From contig CP071493.1 of the NCBI GenBank assembly GCA_017354895.1, positions 4,464,001 to 4,528,000 of the forward strand: DNA of 64,000 bases, in the 5' to 3' direction. Source of the stretch: Podospora comata (taxonomy: Eukaryota; Ascomycota; Sordariomycetes; Sordariales; Podosporaceae). The position numbers were made by a program, and so were the translations under genes. This document shows, piece by piece, positions 1 through 11,133 of the stretch (positions within the stretch are counted from its first letter, which is position 1; every line of letters starts with the position of its first letter). The notes beneath the pieces are model-generated. The model saw only the letters and a list, made by a program, of their open reading frames with translations. It searched no databases and was not told the DNA's origin.

Positions 1-204
1 TTAGCAATTGCTTCGCAATCCATCAACTTTGCCAAGTCGCCATCATTAGATACCTTGACCCTTCGCACATGAATATCGCACAAAAGACCACAACCTGAAG
101 GCAGCTTGATCTGCGACCCTTTCGCCAGATAGACATCCGACACTGTGTGGCGGTCGATCCGGCAAATCCCCATGGCTCCCCCAGGCATTGTATCCCACCG
201 TCTA

Positions 205-2098
205 TCAAAGAGCAGAAAAAACAAATAACTACATATCGAGTCAGCAGAGAAACCAAACAAACATGTCGTCGGCTGGGAATCTTACGTTGTTGGTAGCCGC
301 AATTGCAATGCTGTCTTCAAAGGGATGCCAGCTCATGTGAAGAATCTTCTTGTTGAAGTCGATCTGGTCAGCATCCGTTTCCTTACGCATGCGCTGACCC
401 TGCCCCGGAGCTGCTGGGCTTCCGGCGCGCGATCCCCCCTTCTTTCCATTAGCTGTCGGGCTTGTTGATGAGTTGATGGGAGTGGGCACGCCAACTTTCT
501 TGGCCTTGAAAGCAGATTTGTCGGCCTGAAGAACCACTTCAACCTCCTTCTCCGGGTCTGAAGGATATATCATGAAGTTGTTGTTGTAGCTTCCTGTCAT
601 GACATTCTTTCCATCGCCCGAAAACACCACCTCAAACTTGTCGAAAATGCTATCATTCTCGTACGTGTCACAGAGCCTCGGTCTGAGATGCTCGTGAATC
701 GGAATGGTTTTGATCGGCTGCCTCTCCATGGCGACGTCCCAAATCTTCACAGTCAAATAATCGCGGGAGAGGATGTATTTGCCGTCGTATGAGAAGCGAA
801 CATCCGAGATGGACGAGATAATCTCAGAGAAGAATGAGCGGGAGGACGGATCTTCCTCCTGTTCAAACACTACATTGGTAAGAGCCAGGTTAGTTCATCA
901 TTCCAATGACATTCCACGGATGCGAGTCCCGTCAACTACTCACTCTTGGCGTGCTGGTCACATAGAGCCCGCTCACGCATGTCTGCCAGCTTGATGGTGC
1001 CCTTGGAACTGGCATACATGAACCAGTTGCAGCTGGTTGGATGAAACTCCGCCGCTGTGATGACTTCGGTCAACTCCTCCATGTTTGCGGGCTTGATGTC
1101 AACAATGTTGAAGCTCTGGTCTTGAATATTCAGGTTCCAGAGGTTGATGCGCAGATCGTCGCTGCTAATAAAGGTTTCGCCGTCACTATTGACTGAGATG
1201 CTGTTAATATGATACGCATGGGCGTTGGCATATGTCCGCCGAGGCACAGCCGCCACGACAGTATCGTGGTGAGTTAGTCTCGGCAGCTTCAGATCATTCG
1301 CGGACCGAAATTGGGCGGTGGGAAGGGCGCGAGGGGGGCCGCCTCCCCCATGAACGTTCGCCGGGGTGGCATCGTGCGAGAGATTGTTTTCGGCCACAAC
1401 CTTCAGTGACTTTTCAAAAACCTTCCATAGCTTGATCGTCTTGTCGTTGGTCGAGAGTAAATAGTGTGAGGCGTTCTGTCGTCGGCACCACTTGATCTTG
1501 TTGATCTTCTCCTCAATCTCCAACGATTTGAGGTAATCGAACTCGGGCTCGTGAGACTGAAACTCTGTATGGAACTTGTATTCGCACGTTTTTTTCTGCC
1601 TCGCTGTGTCAGTATGAATCTCCCGAGGCTGAAACGCCAATATCAAGATCCCGGACTGACCGTCTCATTACGCTCGAAGAGCACAACTCTGCCACCCTTG
1701 TCGCCAGTTGCAAGATAGTTGCCGGTGTGATCGAATTCGACCGTCGAGATGATGTCGGCTGTTCAAGGTGGGGTCAGCCAATGCTCACAGAAAACAGCGT
1801 GAGCTGCAAGAGGAGAGAAGTATGTGTGATAAGAGCACCAAGATACCTCGGGGGGTGTCGTGTGCCGTACCTTCCGTGATATCCTCAACGTCTCCTTTAT
1901 CACCGAAGCACCTGAAGACAGAAACAGTTAGCATAGACGCGGAGAACAGCAGAGCAATGCTCAAGCAGCATGTCAATGTGAACAGACGGCAGCAAAGAAT
2001 TGAAAGGAAAGCGGGGAAGCGGTGGGGGACCGGGGCGGCGATCAAGATACTTACTGGGTGAACTTCCATGTCGGTACGTTCGCTTCTGTGTCTACCAT
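205..2098 (-). CDS. CDC55: PP2A regulatory subunit B (B55/Cdc55, WD40)
   Basis: Regulatory B55 subunit of protein phosphatase 2A, a WD40 propeller that selects substrates in mitosis, morphogenesis and stress signalling. Six exons on the minus strand: 2098-2055, 1911-1871, 1758-1661, 1595-944, 869-286 and 228-205; they sum to 481 codons (480 residues), the family's usual size apart from a disordered insert. The start reads [19 protein letters not shown] and the blade region includes [40 protein letters not shown] and [20 protein letters not shown], all hallmark B55 segments. The last exon is only 24 bases and encodes LFVFSAL plus stop, the expected C-terminus. Two Ser/Gly/Pro-rich inserts, one before the segment [16 protein letters not shown] and one near [13 protein letters not shown], look like disordered loops. 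The Neurospora orthologue is called rgb-1. Exon 4 uses the GGCAG acceptor just before AAAAAAACG because only that keeps frame. Confidence 0.95.
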
Positions 2099-3317
2099 CT
2101 TCGCAACCTGATATCGTGGGCCCAGGGAGGTCCCTCTCTGCCACTAAGCGGTATGGAAAAAGAAGAATCGGGCAGCTGGGGCTGATGATGACGGGCAGCC
2201 AAGGTCCAGGGGGATGATGGACCAACGACGTGGGTGACACGCGATATCGGGCGGGGTTCAGGTCGAGAAATGTACCGAAGTCCCGGAAGATGGACAGAAG
2301 CTAAAACGCACGATGGTGAAGCGATCTGGCGAGCAGGTCGAGTGGTGGATGAGCTGGGATGCTGGCGGGACGGAGGCTCAAACGGCCGGGAGCTTTGCTG
2401 TACGAGTCTTGGGAGGACGGGCGCGGGGATGCGTGTGCGAATGCTCTATTGCTATGCCGCCTAGACGTGGGCAGCGATGAAAGATGAGGGGTGAGAAAAA
2501 AGACTGATCTGCGGATCCAGGGCAGGATTCAACTGAAGATGCAAGGCAAGTGCGGGGGGTGCGCGTCTGAAGCTGGGACACACCGACCGTGGGTAACTGC
2601 TTGTCGAAAAAGCTTTGGGAGAGATGGAGATGTTGGAAACAAGTCAAGCTCGAAATGACGGGGAGTCGGTGTTGGCGCAATGACCTTTGGTAGGTGGTGG
2701 GTAGGTGCGCCCAGATCGGCCACACTAGGTAAGGGTGAATGGTCCAGAATGGGGCTCCGAAAGCATCAGGCACACAGTGCGAGACCGTGCCACTCAGCTC
2801 TTCTTGCACACAATGAACCAAAGCCAGCACAGCTGCTTAGCCTGCGCCTGGCCTGGACAGCGCATACAAACCCGACCGGGCATTCTTTGGGCACGATCTT
2901 GCAGATTCCGGGCAGTGGAATTTGGCTCCTTCTCATCCAGCACCAAATTCCTGCTGCTCCACGGAAAGAATCTCCCTCCTCGTTCGCACACACACACACA
3001 CCGCCGCCCCCGCCCACCCGCAGCTGTTCCTAAGCTTTTAAGCACCGACTTAGATATACAGGAGCGACCTCCTTGAGCTGGATAAGCCCAACCAGTTCAG
3101 GCTCGGATCTGTCGGTAGTACAAGGGACAGGCGACTCGTGTCAAGCGGTCAAATCACATGCCAACAGTGCCTGTTGTTGTCAGCAGCGTGGATGGCGTTT
3201 GTTGAATAGGACTTTGCGCTGAGCTATTAGCCTCTTACGGTGTTTATTAGTCCCAGCCATCGACCAGCCGCGCCTACAACAGTCGGCTATTCTGCTTCAG
3301 GGGTTACAACATCCAAA
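2099..3317. other. Intergenic region, divergent promoter of PP2A B55 and the 3318 gene
   Basis: About 1.2 kb without a supportable gene. It should hold the 5' leader of the B55 gene and the promoter of the plus-strand gene beginning at 3318. The only structure I see is a short CA run at 2987-3000 followed by a C-rich stretch. Open frames here have no recognisable protein character. Confidence 0.6.
2987..3000. repeat. Short (CA)7 dinucleotide run
   Basis: Seven CA units directly readable, followed by a C-rich tract. It lies in the divergent intergenic region and is too short to imply function. Confidence 0.8.
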
Positions 3318-4259
3318 ATGGGACGTCAGTCAACGGTACCTGATGAAGGCGCCGAGAAAGGGAAGGGCAAAGATCGAGAAACTAGACACGACCAGGACAA
3401 ATCTATGCACAACGGCGACCCTCAGACCCAAGATACCGGGTCGGCCCTCGCGCGGATTGCTCAGTCAGCCGCCTCCTTACCGTCGTATCTCATGTCAGGG
3501 GCCCCAGAAATAGGTCCTGGTGGAAGCGAAAAGGGGGAGGGTTCCCGAGTGGGACAAGCATTAGCAAGAGCTGGTGATAGTTCTGTCCGGATACAGACAG
3601 ACCCTTCAGCTGGTGGGACGTTGAGGCCTGCACATACCGAGGCGCACATGGCTGAGCAAGATGCGTCGTTTGCGGCGTTTCTGGATAGTGACGATGTTCC
3701 CATGCTGTCAGAGCCCGCTGGGCTGGAAGAAGCCTGGCAGTCGACTACCGCAGCAACGCCGGCTTGGGTGCCATCCCAATCTGTACAGGAACAGATGGCA
3801 AAAGATGGCGCCGACGTGGTGGCCTTGCTGTCTGGACAAAGCGGTCCAGAGCCCGACCTGTTCCCAGAGGAAGCAGTTTCGCAAGCAGACCTGGCAAATC
3901 TACGAAAGGCTCTCTTTGGCGAGGATGCAGGGCGGTCAACGGCTGCTGTTGCGTGGGATAATGTCCTCAACTTCATCCCTGAATACCTTCGAGCGGACCC
4001 CGCTGCGGGCGGCAACACTGAGCTTTACTCGCACCTCGGAGCAGAAAACACCGATGAGGCCTGGCAATCATGGCTTGACCAGTGGTCTCGGGTGCTGACG
4101 GACTATCAAGACGAGGTTTGGGGTGATCTCAACGCGCTGGTCGATGACGCTCGCGAGGAGATCAAGAGGATGGAGGAAGTCAAACCAGGGGAGAGGCCCC
4201 CTGAGCCCAAAGCACTCCTCCGTCTGCGTGCCATTCTTGGGCACTTGCGAGGGACGTAG
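3318..4259 (+). CDS. Unrecognised 313-residue protein
   Basis: Single-exon gene. I choose the ATG at 3318 (context caaaATGgg) because the frame upstream lacks a better start. The N-terminal third (MGRQSTVPDEGAEKGKGKDR) is charged and probably disordered. A conserved-looking middle follows with DASFAAFLDSDDVPMLSEP and a repeated Glu/Ala-Trp-Gln-Ser flavour (EEAWQS near 155-160, DEAWQSWLDQW near residue 260). The C-terminal 100 residues are predicted helical and acidic (NVLNFIPEYLRAD, DDAREEIKRMEEVKPGE). There is no signal peptide or membrane segment. The tone of sequence and codon use matches neighbours, so I think the gene is real. I do not recognise the family. The W-rich acidic middle slightly recalls peroxin adaptor regions, but that is not enough to call it. 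Confidence 0.75.
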   Translation: MGRQSTVPDEGAEKGKGKDRETRHDQDKSMHNGDPQTQDTGSALARIAQSAASLPSYLMSGAPEIGPGGSEKGEGSRVGQALARAGDSSVRIQTDPSAGGTLRPAHTEAHMAEQDASFAAFLDSDDVPMLSEPAGLEEAWQSTTAATPAWVPSQSVQEQMAKDGADVVALLSGQSGPEPDLFPEEAVSQADLANLRKALFGEDAGRSTAAVAWDNVLNFIPEYLRADPAAGGNTELYSHLGAENTDEAWQSWLDQWSRVLTDYQDEVWGDLNALVDDAREEIKRMEEVKPGERPPEPKALLRLRAILGHLRGT

Positions 4260-4816
4260 GCACATACTCGTCTGTCATACTGCCTGCCTGATGCCCCGCG
4301 GATGCTCGTCGTGGCAGTAAACCGAACGATTACCCCGCCGAAAGCCAACAGACAAGGTTCCTTATCGGACCCGATATTGTGTTGCTGTGCCAGCAATCAA
4401 TATGACATCACAACGTGGATTGCGCGCCTTTGGTTGGTCAACACAACTTGCCCTCAAGCTCCTTTGCAGTACCGCTGAGCTGGGCCTTACTCACCGCCCA
4501 GCTATCCAAAAGAGCTCACTGCTTGCACCTATCTAGCAACCTTGTACTTGTATTTGTATGAATGTAGCAAACCATACCAACCACATATGCAGCATTAGTT
4601 TATGCCATGCATCTAGTCTGCCTATCGGCTCAGTTTGTCGAGTGAATCCATTGATTTTCATTGTATCTGGAGATACTCAAACTCGGTCATACAGGACCCC
4701 TACCGTTACCTCGTACTACATATCCAAGAGGACCGGACCACCACATCTACCCCCCTCTCGGCGATCAGCCATCAGCACAAGGGGTGTCCAGCAGATAACC
4801 GTCCTCCAACCCAAAT
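4260..4816. other. Intergenic, promoter of the 4817 wall protein gene
   Basis: About 560 bases between two plus-strand genes. I see no gene, RNA or clear repeat; it presumably holds the 3' end of the upstream transcript and the promoter of the next. Confidence 0.55.
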
Positions 4817-5768
4817 ATGAGGACCAGACGATCCGCTTGCCTACCAGCGCCCTTGAGCACGCTACTGCTGGCCCTCGCTGCAGCATGCTCTGTTTGCGCC
4901 AACCTCCAGCCGTTCCAGCCTGCTGAGACAGCCGCCATTGTCGCAAAGCGGCAGCAAGGATGCCTCTCCAACTTTTACAGCTGCGCGAACCAAGGTCCCG
5001 CATTCAACGGCGTCTGTTGTCAAAACGGACAGACATGCGGCCTAGATGCTAACAATGAGCCGGCGTGCTGTCCAGCTGGGTGAGATAAACGTTCCCTACA
5101 CCAAGAAGGCACCACAGAATGGAAAATTGTGTAGCTAACCATTGACGCTCCTCTCCCGCTTCGTCGCATCAGCGCTATATGTACTGGCACCGCACCCGCA
5201 AGCTTCGTCACCCCCGTCCCGGCAGCCACGACCGCCGTGTCCTACGTTGCGAACAACTTCTTCTCGTTCCCCTATGTCGCCACCTACTTTGCCAACAGGG
5301 AGCACTGCTCGGCCGCTGCCAGGCAGTGCGATGCCAACCACGAGGCATGCCAGTCGCAACTTCAGGGCCTTGCCGGCGGGGCAGGATATGCCGTCACCAT
5401 CGCCGTTCCGGGCGGGGGAGGCACAACTGTGACGGCCGCGGCTGGGGTCACTTATGAGCCTGCTCGGGCGACAAGCATATGTAAGCATGAGTTATACTTC
5501 CCATACACAAACATTTATGCCCCTCCGGGGTAGATTTCTAACGCCCTGGCTGTTCGGTATGGCTTACTTGTTCATTGCAGGCAGCAGCTTGTCCAGTGTG
5601 GCGTGCAACGGGCTTCAGGCTAGCATGTGCACGATGGAGGGGACAACCGCAAACGGCTTCTACTTTGGGTCTGGGAATGCAGCCCCAAGACCCACGGCTG
5701 CTGCGGTTGGTGTTGTCGGTGCTGTGGCGGCCGGCGTGGCAGGGCTCAATCTCATGAACGGTTTTTAA
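4817..5768 (+). CDS. Cysteine-rich secreted GPI-anchor-type cell wall protein
   Basis: Three exons (4817-5079, 5173-5480, 5581-5768) giving 252 residues. The N-terminus has basic residues then the core STLLLALAAACSVCA, a secretory signal peptide. A Kex2-like dibasic site (IVAKR at residues 41-45) suggests a processed propeptide. Next comes a compact cysteine-rich block (residues about 48-92) with the CC pairs GVCCQNG and PACCPAG, resembling small cysteine-knot-like modules in fungal surface proteins. The middle is Ala/Thr/Val-rich. The tail is GSGNAA followed by hydrophobic AAAVGVVGAVAAGVAGLNL, a plausible GPI-attachment signal with the omega site near the Gly/Ser/Asn cluster. Surface location is inferred from these signals. 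The exact role is unknown; a secreted effector-like or adhesion function is possible but unproven. Confidence 0.85.
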
Positions 5769-6313
5769 ATAGGCATAGATTCGGCGGTGGAGTCGGTCTT
5801 TTGTGCTGAGTTGCCATGGGATAGCAAGCAAGGGCGTTGATGATATGTATTTGGACAATGTGTCTTGCAACGAAATGAGCAACGACGTGGAATACCCGAG
5901 CTAGAAATCTTGGCTCAAAGTCTCACTGGAAAAAGAAAGTATCTTGTAACATGCAGGCGGTCCTGAAAGGGCCCAATATCACAAGTGACAAATCACGCAT
6001 CACCATGTCAAAGGGAAGTGGCAGGCCGCTGAGAAACAGAACGCATGATACCAATTATACCCGTTTTGTGCGCCATCGCTAAAAGAACAAGATACTGAGA
6101 CCCTTTCGACCCTTTATATATAACCTTGGAAATCCATGCCACCCAGCCAAACCTGCCCTCTACCCATATTTTACACATCCAGAGAGCAGCCGGCTTCCAG
6201 CCCGGATTTGGCAATACATAGTATGCCTTCAAAATAGCCCGAAAAGACTTGTAGAAAATATAAGAGATAGAGTGCTTCACAATCGACAACGACGACAACA
6301 ATGACACTTGGTT
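5769..6313. other. Convergent 3' intergenic region
   Basis: About 545 bases between the stops of a plus-strand and a minus-strand gene. It should contain both 3' UTRs. I see no coding sequence. Confidence 0.55.
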
Positions 6314-9300
6314 CTACCGTCTTTCATCGATGACCTCAGCCGAGGTGCCCAAAAGATCAGTCTCACGATCGACCCTGTTTATGCTGCCTTTAGCAACAAA
6401 CCCGTACCCGGCAGGTCTTTCGTCGCTGCTGCCTGACCGGTCGTTTAGTTCAACTTGACTGAAGTCCTCGGTGACCCCCGCGGAGGACCCAGACAATCTC
6501 TTCTGCGAGGGTGTCCGTTCGAAGGGAAGCCGCGAAGAGGTCGCATCGGATGGGGCGAGATTGCTTGACCGACCTGCTTCACTGGGTAAAGATAACTGTG
6601 GCACCTGGACCTGGGGGTTCGAATTCCTTTTTGAGCTTCGTCTGGGGACATTTGGGACCTCGATTTGCAATGAACTATTGGGGCCCGGCCTCACGGATGT
6701 GGTGGGGGAGCGAGAGGCTATCCCTGTATCCTCATCGGTTAGTGAGGGTGGTGCGTCAACAGCTGGTGCACTTCCCAGGCCGTCAAGCTCGTCATCCTGC
6801 TGGCTTCCTCGGTCATTTAAGGGTTCTTGCTCTGGCACGTCTACGTCTGTCGAGCGTAGAGCATCGTTCTTTGACCGTGTCCCATCGTCAGAGTCAGAGT
6901 CAATCGGGCCGCTGCGAAGAACGCCCATAGCTACAGGAATTCCTTGGGGCGCTCGGTCGTCTTCAAAGCCGCCATTCAACGCCTGCATCGCAGGTGGCAT
7001 CCGTGAACTTCTGACCACTTCAAAGCCCTTTCCCTTATCCTTGCCTTTAGGCGCAAACATATTCCTGAACCAACCCGCCGCAGAAGCCATTGGTCTAGTC
7101 GGATCAGCGGGCCCAGTCCTCAGCTTGCGACTCGGCGCATCCGAGTTCAACCTCTGGCCTCTGACTCCGTAATAAAAGTCCGCTTCTCGCATGGAATAGT
7201 CAGTCCTGGTGGGACCAAAAGGAACCACATACGGCGCGGGTGTGGCATCCCTTGATATCTGAGTGCCAATTTCTAGGGCGTCGTTCAGTTGCACCGTCCC
7301 AGGTTCGCTAAGGCGTTTCTGAGCCCAATCACTGCTCGTCCATGACCCCCCCACTTTGGTGGTAGGCGAATAGGTCGTTTCAATAGTAGGGCGCCGTTGC
7401 CTCGGTGGTCGATAGTACGGATCTGGAGCCTGCATGATCATGGAACCCTGGGGCCTACCGGGGTGTCCAGGAGATGGCAGGAACGAAAAATTGCTGGCTT
7501 CTCCCGGTGTCGTGGGTGTGTAAGAGCCGGCAATGCTCTCCAGTGGACGCGCGGGACCGTCAAAGCTAGGGGTGTTGAACCCGGACGAGCTTCTATGCCG
7601 ATGATGCATCATGACACCCATGCTCCCGGCCGACTCACTCCTAATGCGTCCACCAGGCATGATGTAGCCTGCTTTCGATGTTTCGTCGACATCCAGCATG
7701 GCAGAACTTGAGAGCTGGCTTTGGCGAGATGGGCCGGTTTCACGCCGAGACATACGGCGGGAAAGCTGTCTCATGCCAAAGATTTTGGACAATCCACCTC
7801 GGGACTGACCCCGAATATCATCACCGCCAGCCCCTAGCATACGGGCAACAACCTCGACAATAGTCTGGACTGCGTTCAAGAGAAATCCAAGCACAAGAAC
7901 GCCAGCGTGAGTGATGAGAATCGCATAGCCGATCCAGCCCTTTTCACTCTCAGGAACACCGAGTGATGGCACGAACACCACCATCAGGAGCACTGTGACA
8001 AGACGCAGCGCAGAGAAAAGCGTGTGGTAAGCATTCATGGATGTCGCTGAGTGAAACGGCCGAAAAGCGTGCAGCGTAAGGACATTTATCACCTCGCAGA
8101 TAGCAAGAATGACGACCTGAGCGACGCCAGAAGGCTGCACGGCTCCCACTGCGATGCCGCGGACGAAATTCAACAGCACAGGGATCATAGTGAAAGCTGC
8201 GGCTTCGTCCGAGTAAGTGTTGTACAGCGGGCCATAAAGGAGAAGCGTCGGGAGGTCGTCAAACAGGAAAGCTCGAGGCTTGGTCTTGGCAACAAGAAAA
8301 AGCAGCCAACCTGCAAATCCGATAATCAAAATCAGAGCCAGGACAGCGACCACCACCGTGTAGACCGGTGACTGGCCAGCGATGACGAGCTGAAACGTCG
8401 ATAGGGCGACAATCGGCATCAGGAAATAGTTCAAGACAATCCTGACAACATTGCCGAGAGTAAATGGTATGTTTTTGGCGCGCAAGTCTTCTTCCGAGAC
8501 CTTTTGGAAGTAGCGATAGAGCCACTGTACAACAAACCCGGCCTGTACAAGGACAGTTATAGCGGCAATGATGACCAACACCCAGATAATAGTGCCAGTC
8601 CATATATCCTCAGGGTTAGCCATGCCAGCCAGTTGGGCGAGGCGTTGCAAGCCATATGCACCGTCTGCAACATAAATACCGTCCCGAAGACTGACCCATC
8701 CAGGGTCCTGCGTGACAAAGCTCTGGTTGAACATGAGTGCTGACCACGCTGCCTGACTGACGATAGGCTGGTAGAATCCTGGGTAGTTTAGCGTCAGGCC
8801 GCCAGTGAGGACGACGAACTGAATGTACTGAAGGCAATCTCCAAAACCAGGCGTGACAAGTCGAAGGAGATCGGGGTCACGACCGTAGTTGGAGCTCCAG
8901 TGGAAGACATCGCTGGTTCCCCAGGGGCTGAAAACTGCTGCAAATACTGTTGCCGCACCCACAAAGACCAGAACAGCCAAGGGTAGAAATTTCAACATCC
9001 AAGCCAAACTTCCCAGATCTGGCGTCACGTTGGCTGTCACGCAAGTGATGATTTCAGCCTGATCACCATAAATAACCTCAACGGACGTCGAGAACGATCC
9101 AAAAGCATACGACGAGTAGAAATCGTTGCTGATTGACACAAACGGCAGTTTGTCTTTGACTAGACTATATGACGCTGTCAGCACTACACATTCACGACCA
9201 GGCCCTTGAGCTCCGTAGATCAAAAGGCAGGCCTTTCCCTCGCTGAGTGTTCGCTCCAACTTACCCAAAGTCAGATCCATTCCAGTCGCCAAAAACAGGC

Positions 9301-9806
9301 CCAAGCGGGCATGCTCCGTTCTTCAACTCATCATTGCAAAAGTCGGTAAGATTGGACCAAGGCTCATACGTCAAGACTTTGATCCTGGCTCTCAACGTGG
9401 TGAACTTATTTACGTCGGGCACCCCCAGAAGCTTGCCGTCGGTTTTATTCGGGTCAGCCCAGTCCGGACTGGTCGCCGGCGGCAATGACACCGGTGTGTA
9501 CGAGCCCGTCACATTCCCCCACAGCGTAACCCGAAGAGAGTGCCTATCGGTTGCTTCGAAAGTAGCATCGATGTGTATGGGTTCCCACTGCAGCTTTGGC
9601 GGTTGACTGTTTCTGTAGGTGTCTGATAGACAGTTCTCGAATGGCACGGAGGCAGCGGCAGCCGGACGGGTGAGGGGGCTCAACAGCAATATCAACACAG
9701 CGGGAAGGCGGAGGAAGGACCGCAGTTCGGATAGCCGGGAACGAGGGCCTGTGTGGCGGACAAAATCGGACGACAAGATGTCAGGCGAAGGGCTCCGACC
9801 CGTCAT
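6314..9806 (-). CDS. TRP-like (FLC/Pkd2 family) polytopic membrane protein
   Basis: Two exons, 9806-9265 and 9164-6314, joined by a 100-base GT-AG intron with a CTGAC branch site, giving 1130 residues. A hydrophobic signal (LPAVLILLLSPLTRPAAAA, residues about 37-55) precedes an N-terminal ML-like lumenal domain with Cys residues and the segment NGACPLGPVFGDWNG. Then come about nine membrane spans (first LKFLPLAVLVFVGAATVFAA) typical of the fungal TRP/FLC/Pkd2 family, including LLYGPLYNTYSDEAAAFTMI. The last 450 residues are Ser/Pro/Arg-rich and cytosolic. Family members act in ER or plasma-membrane calcium and FAD transport, wall integrity and cytokinesis; which applies here is unknown. I take ATG 9806; another in-frame ATG at 9959 would add 51 residues ahead of the signal and is less likely. 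The frame stays open further upstream but without an ATG. Confidence 0.88.
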
Positions 9807-11133
9807 GGCGACGACCGAAGATACGGACAACCCATCGGCCGCATGCCGGGGCCGATCATGGTAGCCACGGGCTCGGACGCCACGGGGCTCAGATGGCGAC
9901 TGTGGATGGAAAGGGGGCTTGGGTGTAACTGGGATGTCGGGAGCATCGACGCCTCGCATGTTTAGCAGAGCTGCTGTGTTGATGTCGGCAGCGTCAGGGG
10001 GAGTCGACCGTCTCGATGTCTTGAACACGCCGGTAGAACGAATAGGCTGCCGGCGGTCTTGCACTGTTGAAGAAAGCTGGGCCTGTCGGCAGAATCGGCG
10101 ATTGTGGTAACGGCGCAACGGCAACAGACTATGTGCTGTGCATCTTGGTGTACGTCGTCTTGCAGTCCCAATCTGACGGGTGCCTGTCTTTTTCGAGTTC
10201 TGTCGGTTCGATATGTCGTCGGCAGGCCTTTGGGGACTGGAAAGAATAGGAGCGACAGGATAACGAGCGTCAGCCCCGGACAGGAAGGACGCGCACGAGT
10301 GTGGAAGGATGCTTTGGGTGGTGTCCCCACACCAGGTAGCGCTTTTGGAACTTGGAGGAGGCAGTGCTGGGTAACATGCACGGCCTCTGTTTGGTTAGCG
10401 TGCGCGCCAGGGACCCAGGAGATTGTGACAGCCCGCGGGCGGGTCTTACCCTGGTCTGTGCACTGACATATGTAGAACCAGGCCTCAAATGACGTGGATT
10501 TCCATGACTGCTGGAATAGGCTTGACAAGTCTTCAACTGCTCAACTGGCTTCTTTCTGTCTGTACCTCCCTAATGCACTTATTCATACAGGGAGCAAAGA
10601 GTCAATCAAGGTCATGACGTTTTCTACTTCTCCCCAATGTTACAGCGTTTCTTGCCAACTTGCCCAACACGAGGTTAATGGATTATGGATTACTATGGAT
10701 CAGCGGGAGCGGCCTTGATCGTGACCCTGCTATTAAGGCACTTGTTATACCTCCATCAACCTCTCCGGAACTTTTGTGTTCTGCCGCCCAACCAAGAGGT
10801 GGCCCGCTGTATGACTGCAGCGGCCGGCCAGTCCGTCACACCTTTGGGGTCGGAACCAGGCCTGGAGATAGGGTGAACATTATCAACGGCACGTTTTCTT
10901 GAGACCAAGTGACACGCTTCGCATGAAAATAAGACACCAAAATTACCAATTGATATTTAGCACGCTGTTTCTCTATCCTCCCCCTTCAACTCCCTTATTA
11001 ACTTTGTCAGAGTATGCCTCCCCGGTATCTCCTATCATCGTCATCCCACTTCGTATTCCCTCTTTTCCATGCCAAAACACAGCAGCAGATAGAGCCATAC
11101 ATGACACGAGCAAAGTTTTGCCAAGCATATACA
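9807..11133. other. Intergenic, TRP-like 5' region and MutL homologue 3' region
   Basis: About 1.3 kb between two minus-strand genes. The part next to 9806 continues the open frame of the TRP-like gene to about 10124 without needing to be coding. The rest shows no recognisable protein or RNA. Confidence 0.5.

Noticed and set aside
1-204. Frame overlapping the left edge
   Set aside because: Lies downstream of the PP2A B55 stop and reads as 3' UTR; no independent support.
3461-4018. 185-codon frame opposite the 3318 gene
   Set aside because: Antisense shadow; the plus-strand frame is longer, starts in good context and has protein-like composition.
6471-7172. 233-codon frame opposite the TRP-like gene
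   Set aside because: Antisense shadow of the Ser-rich cytosolic tail of the real gene.
9807-10124. Upstream in-frame continuation of the TRP-like gene
   Set aside because: The frame is open but begins at a non-ATG codon and would place more than 80 residues before the signal peptide; ATG 9806 is simpler.
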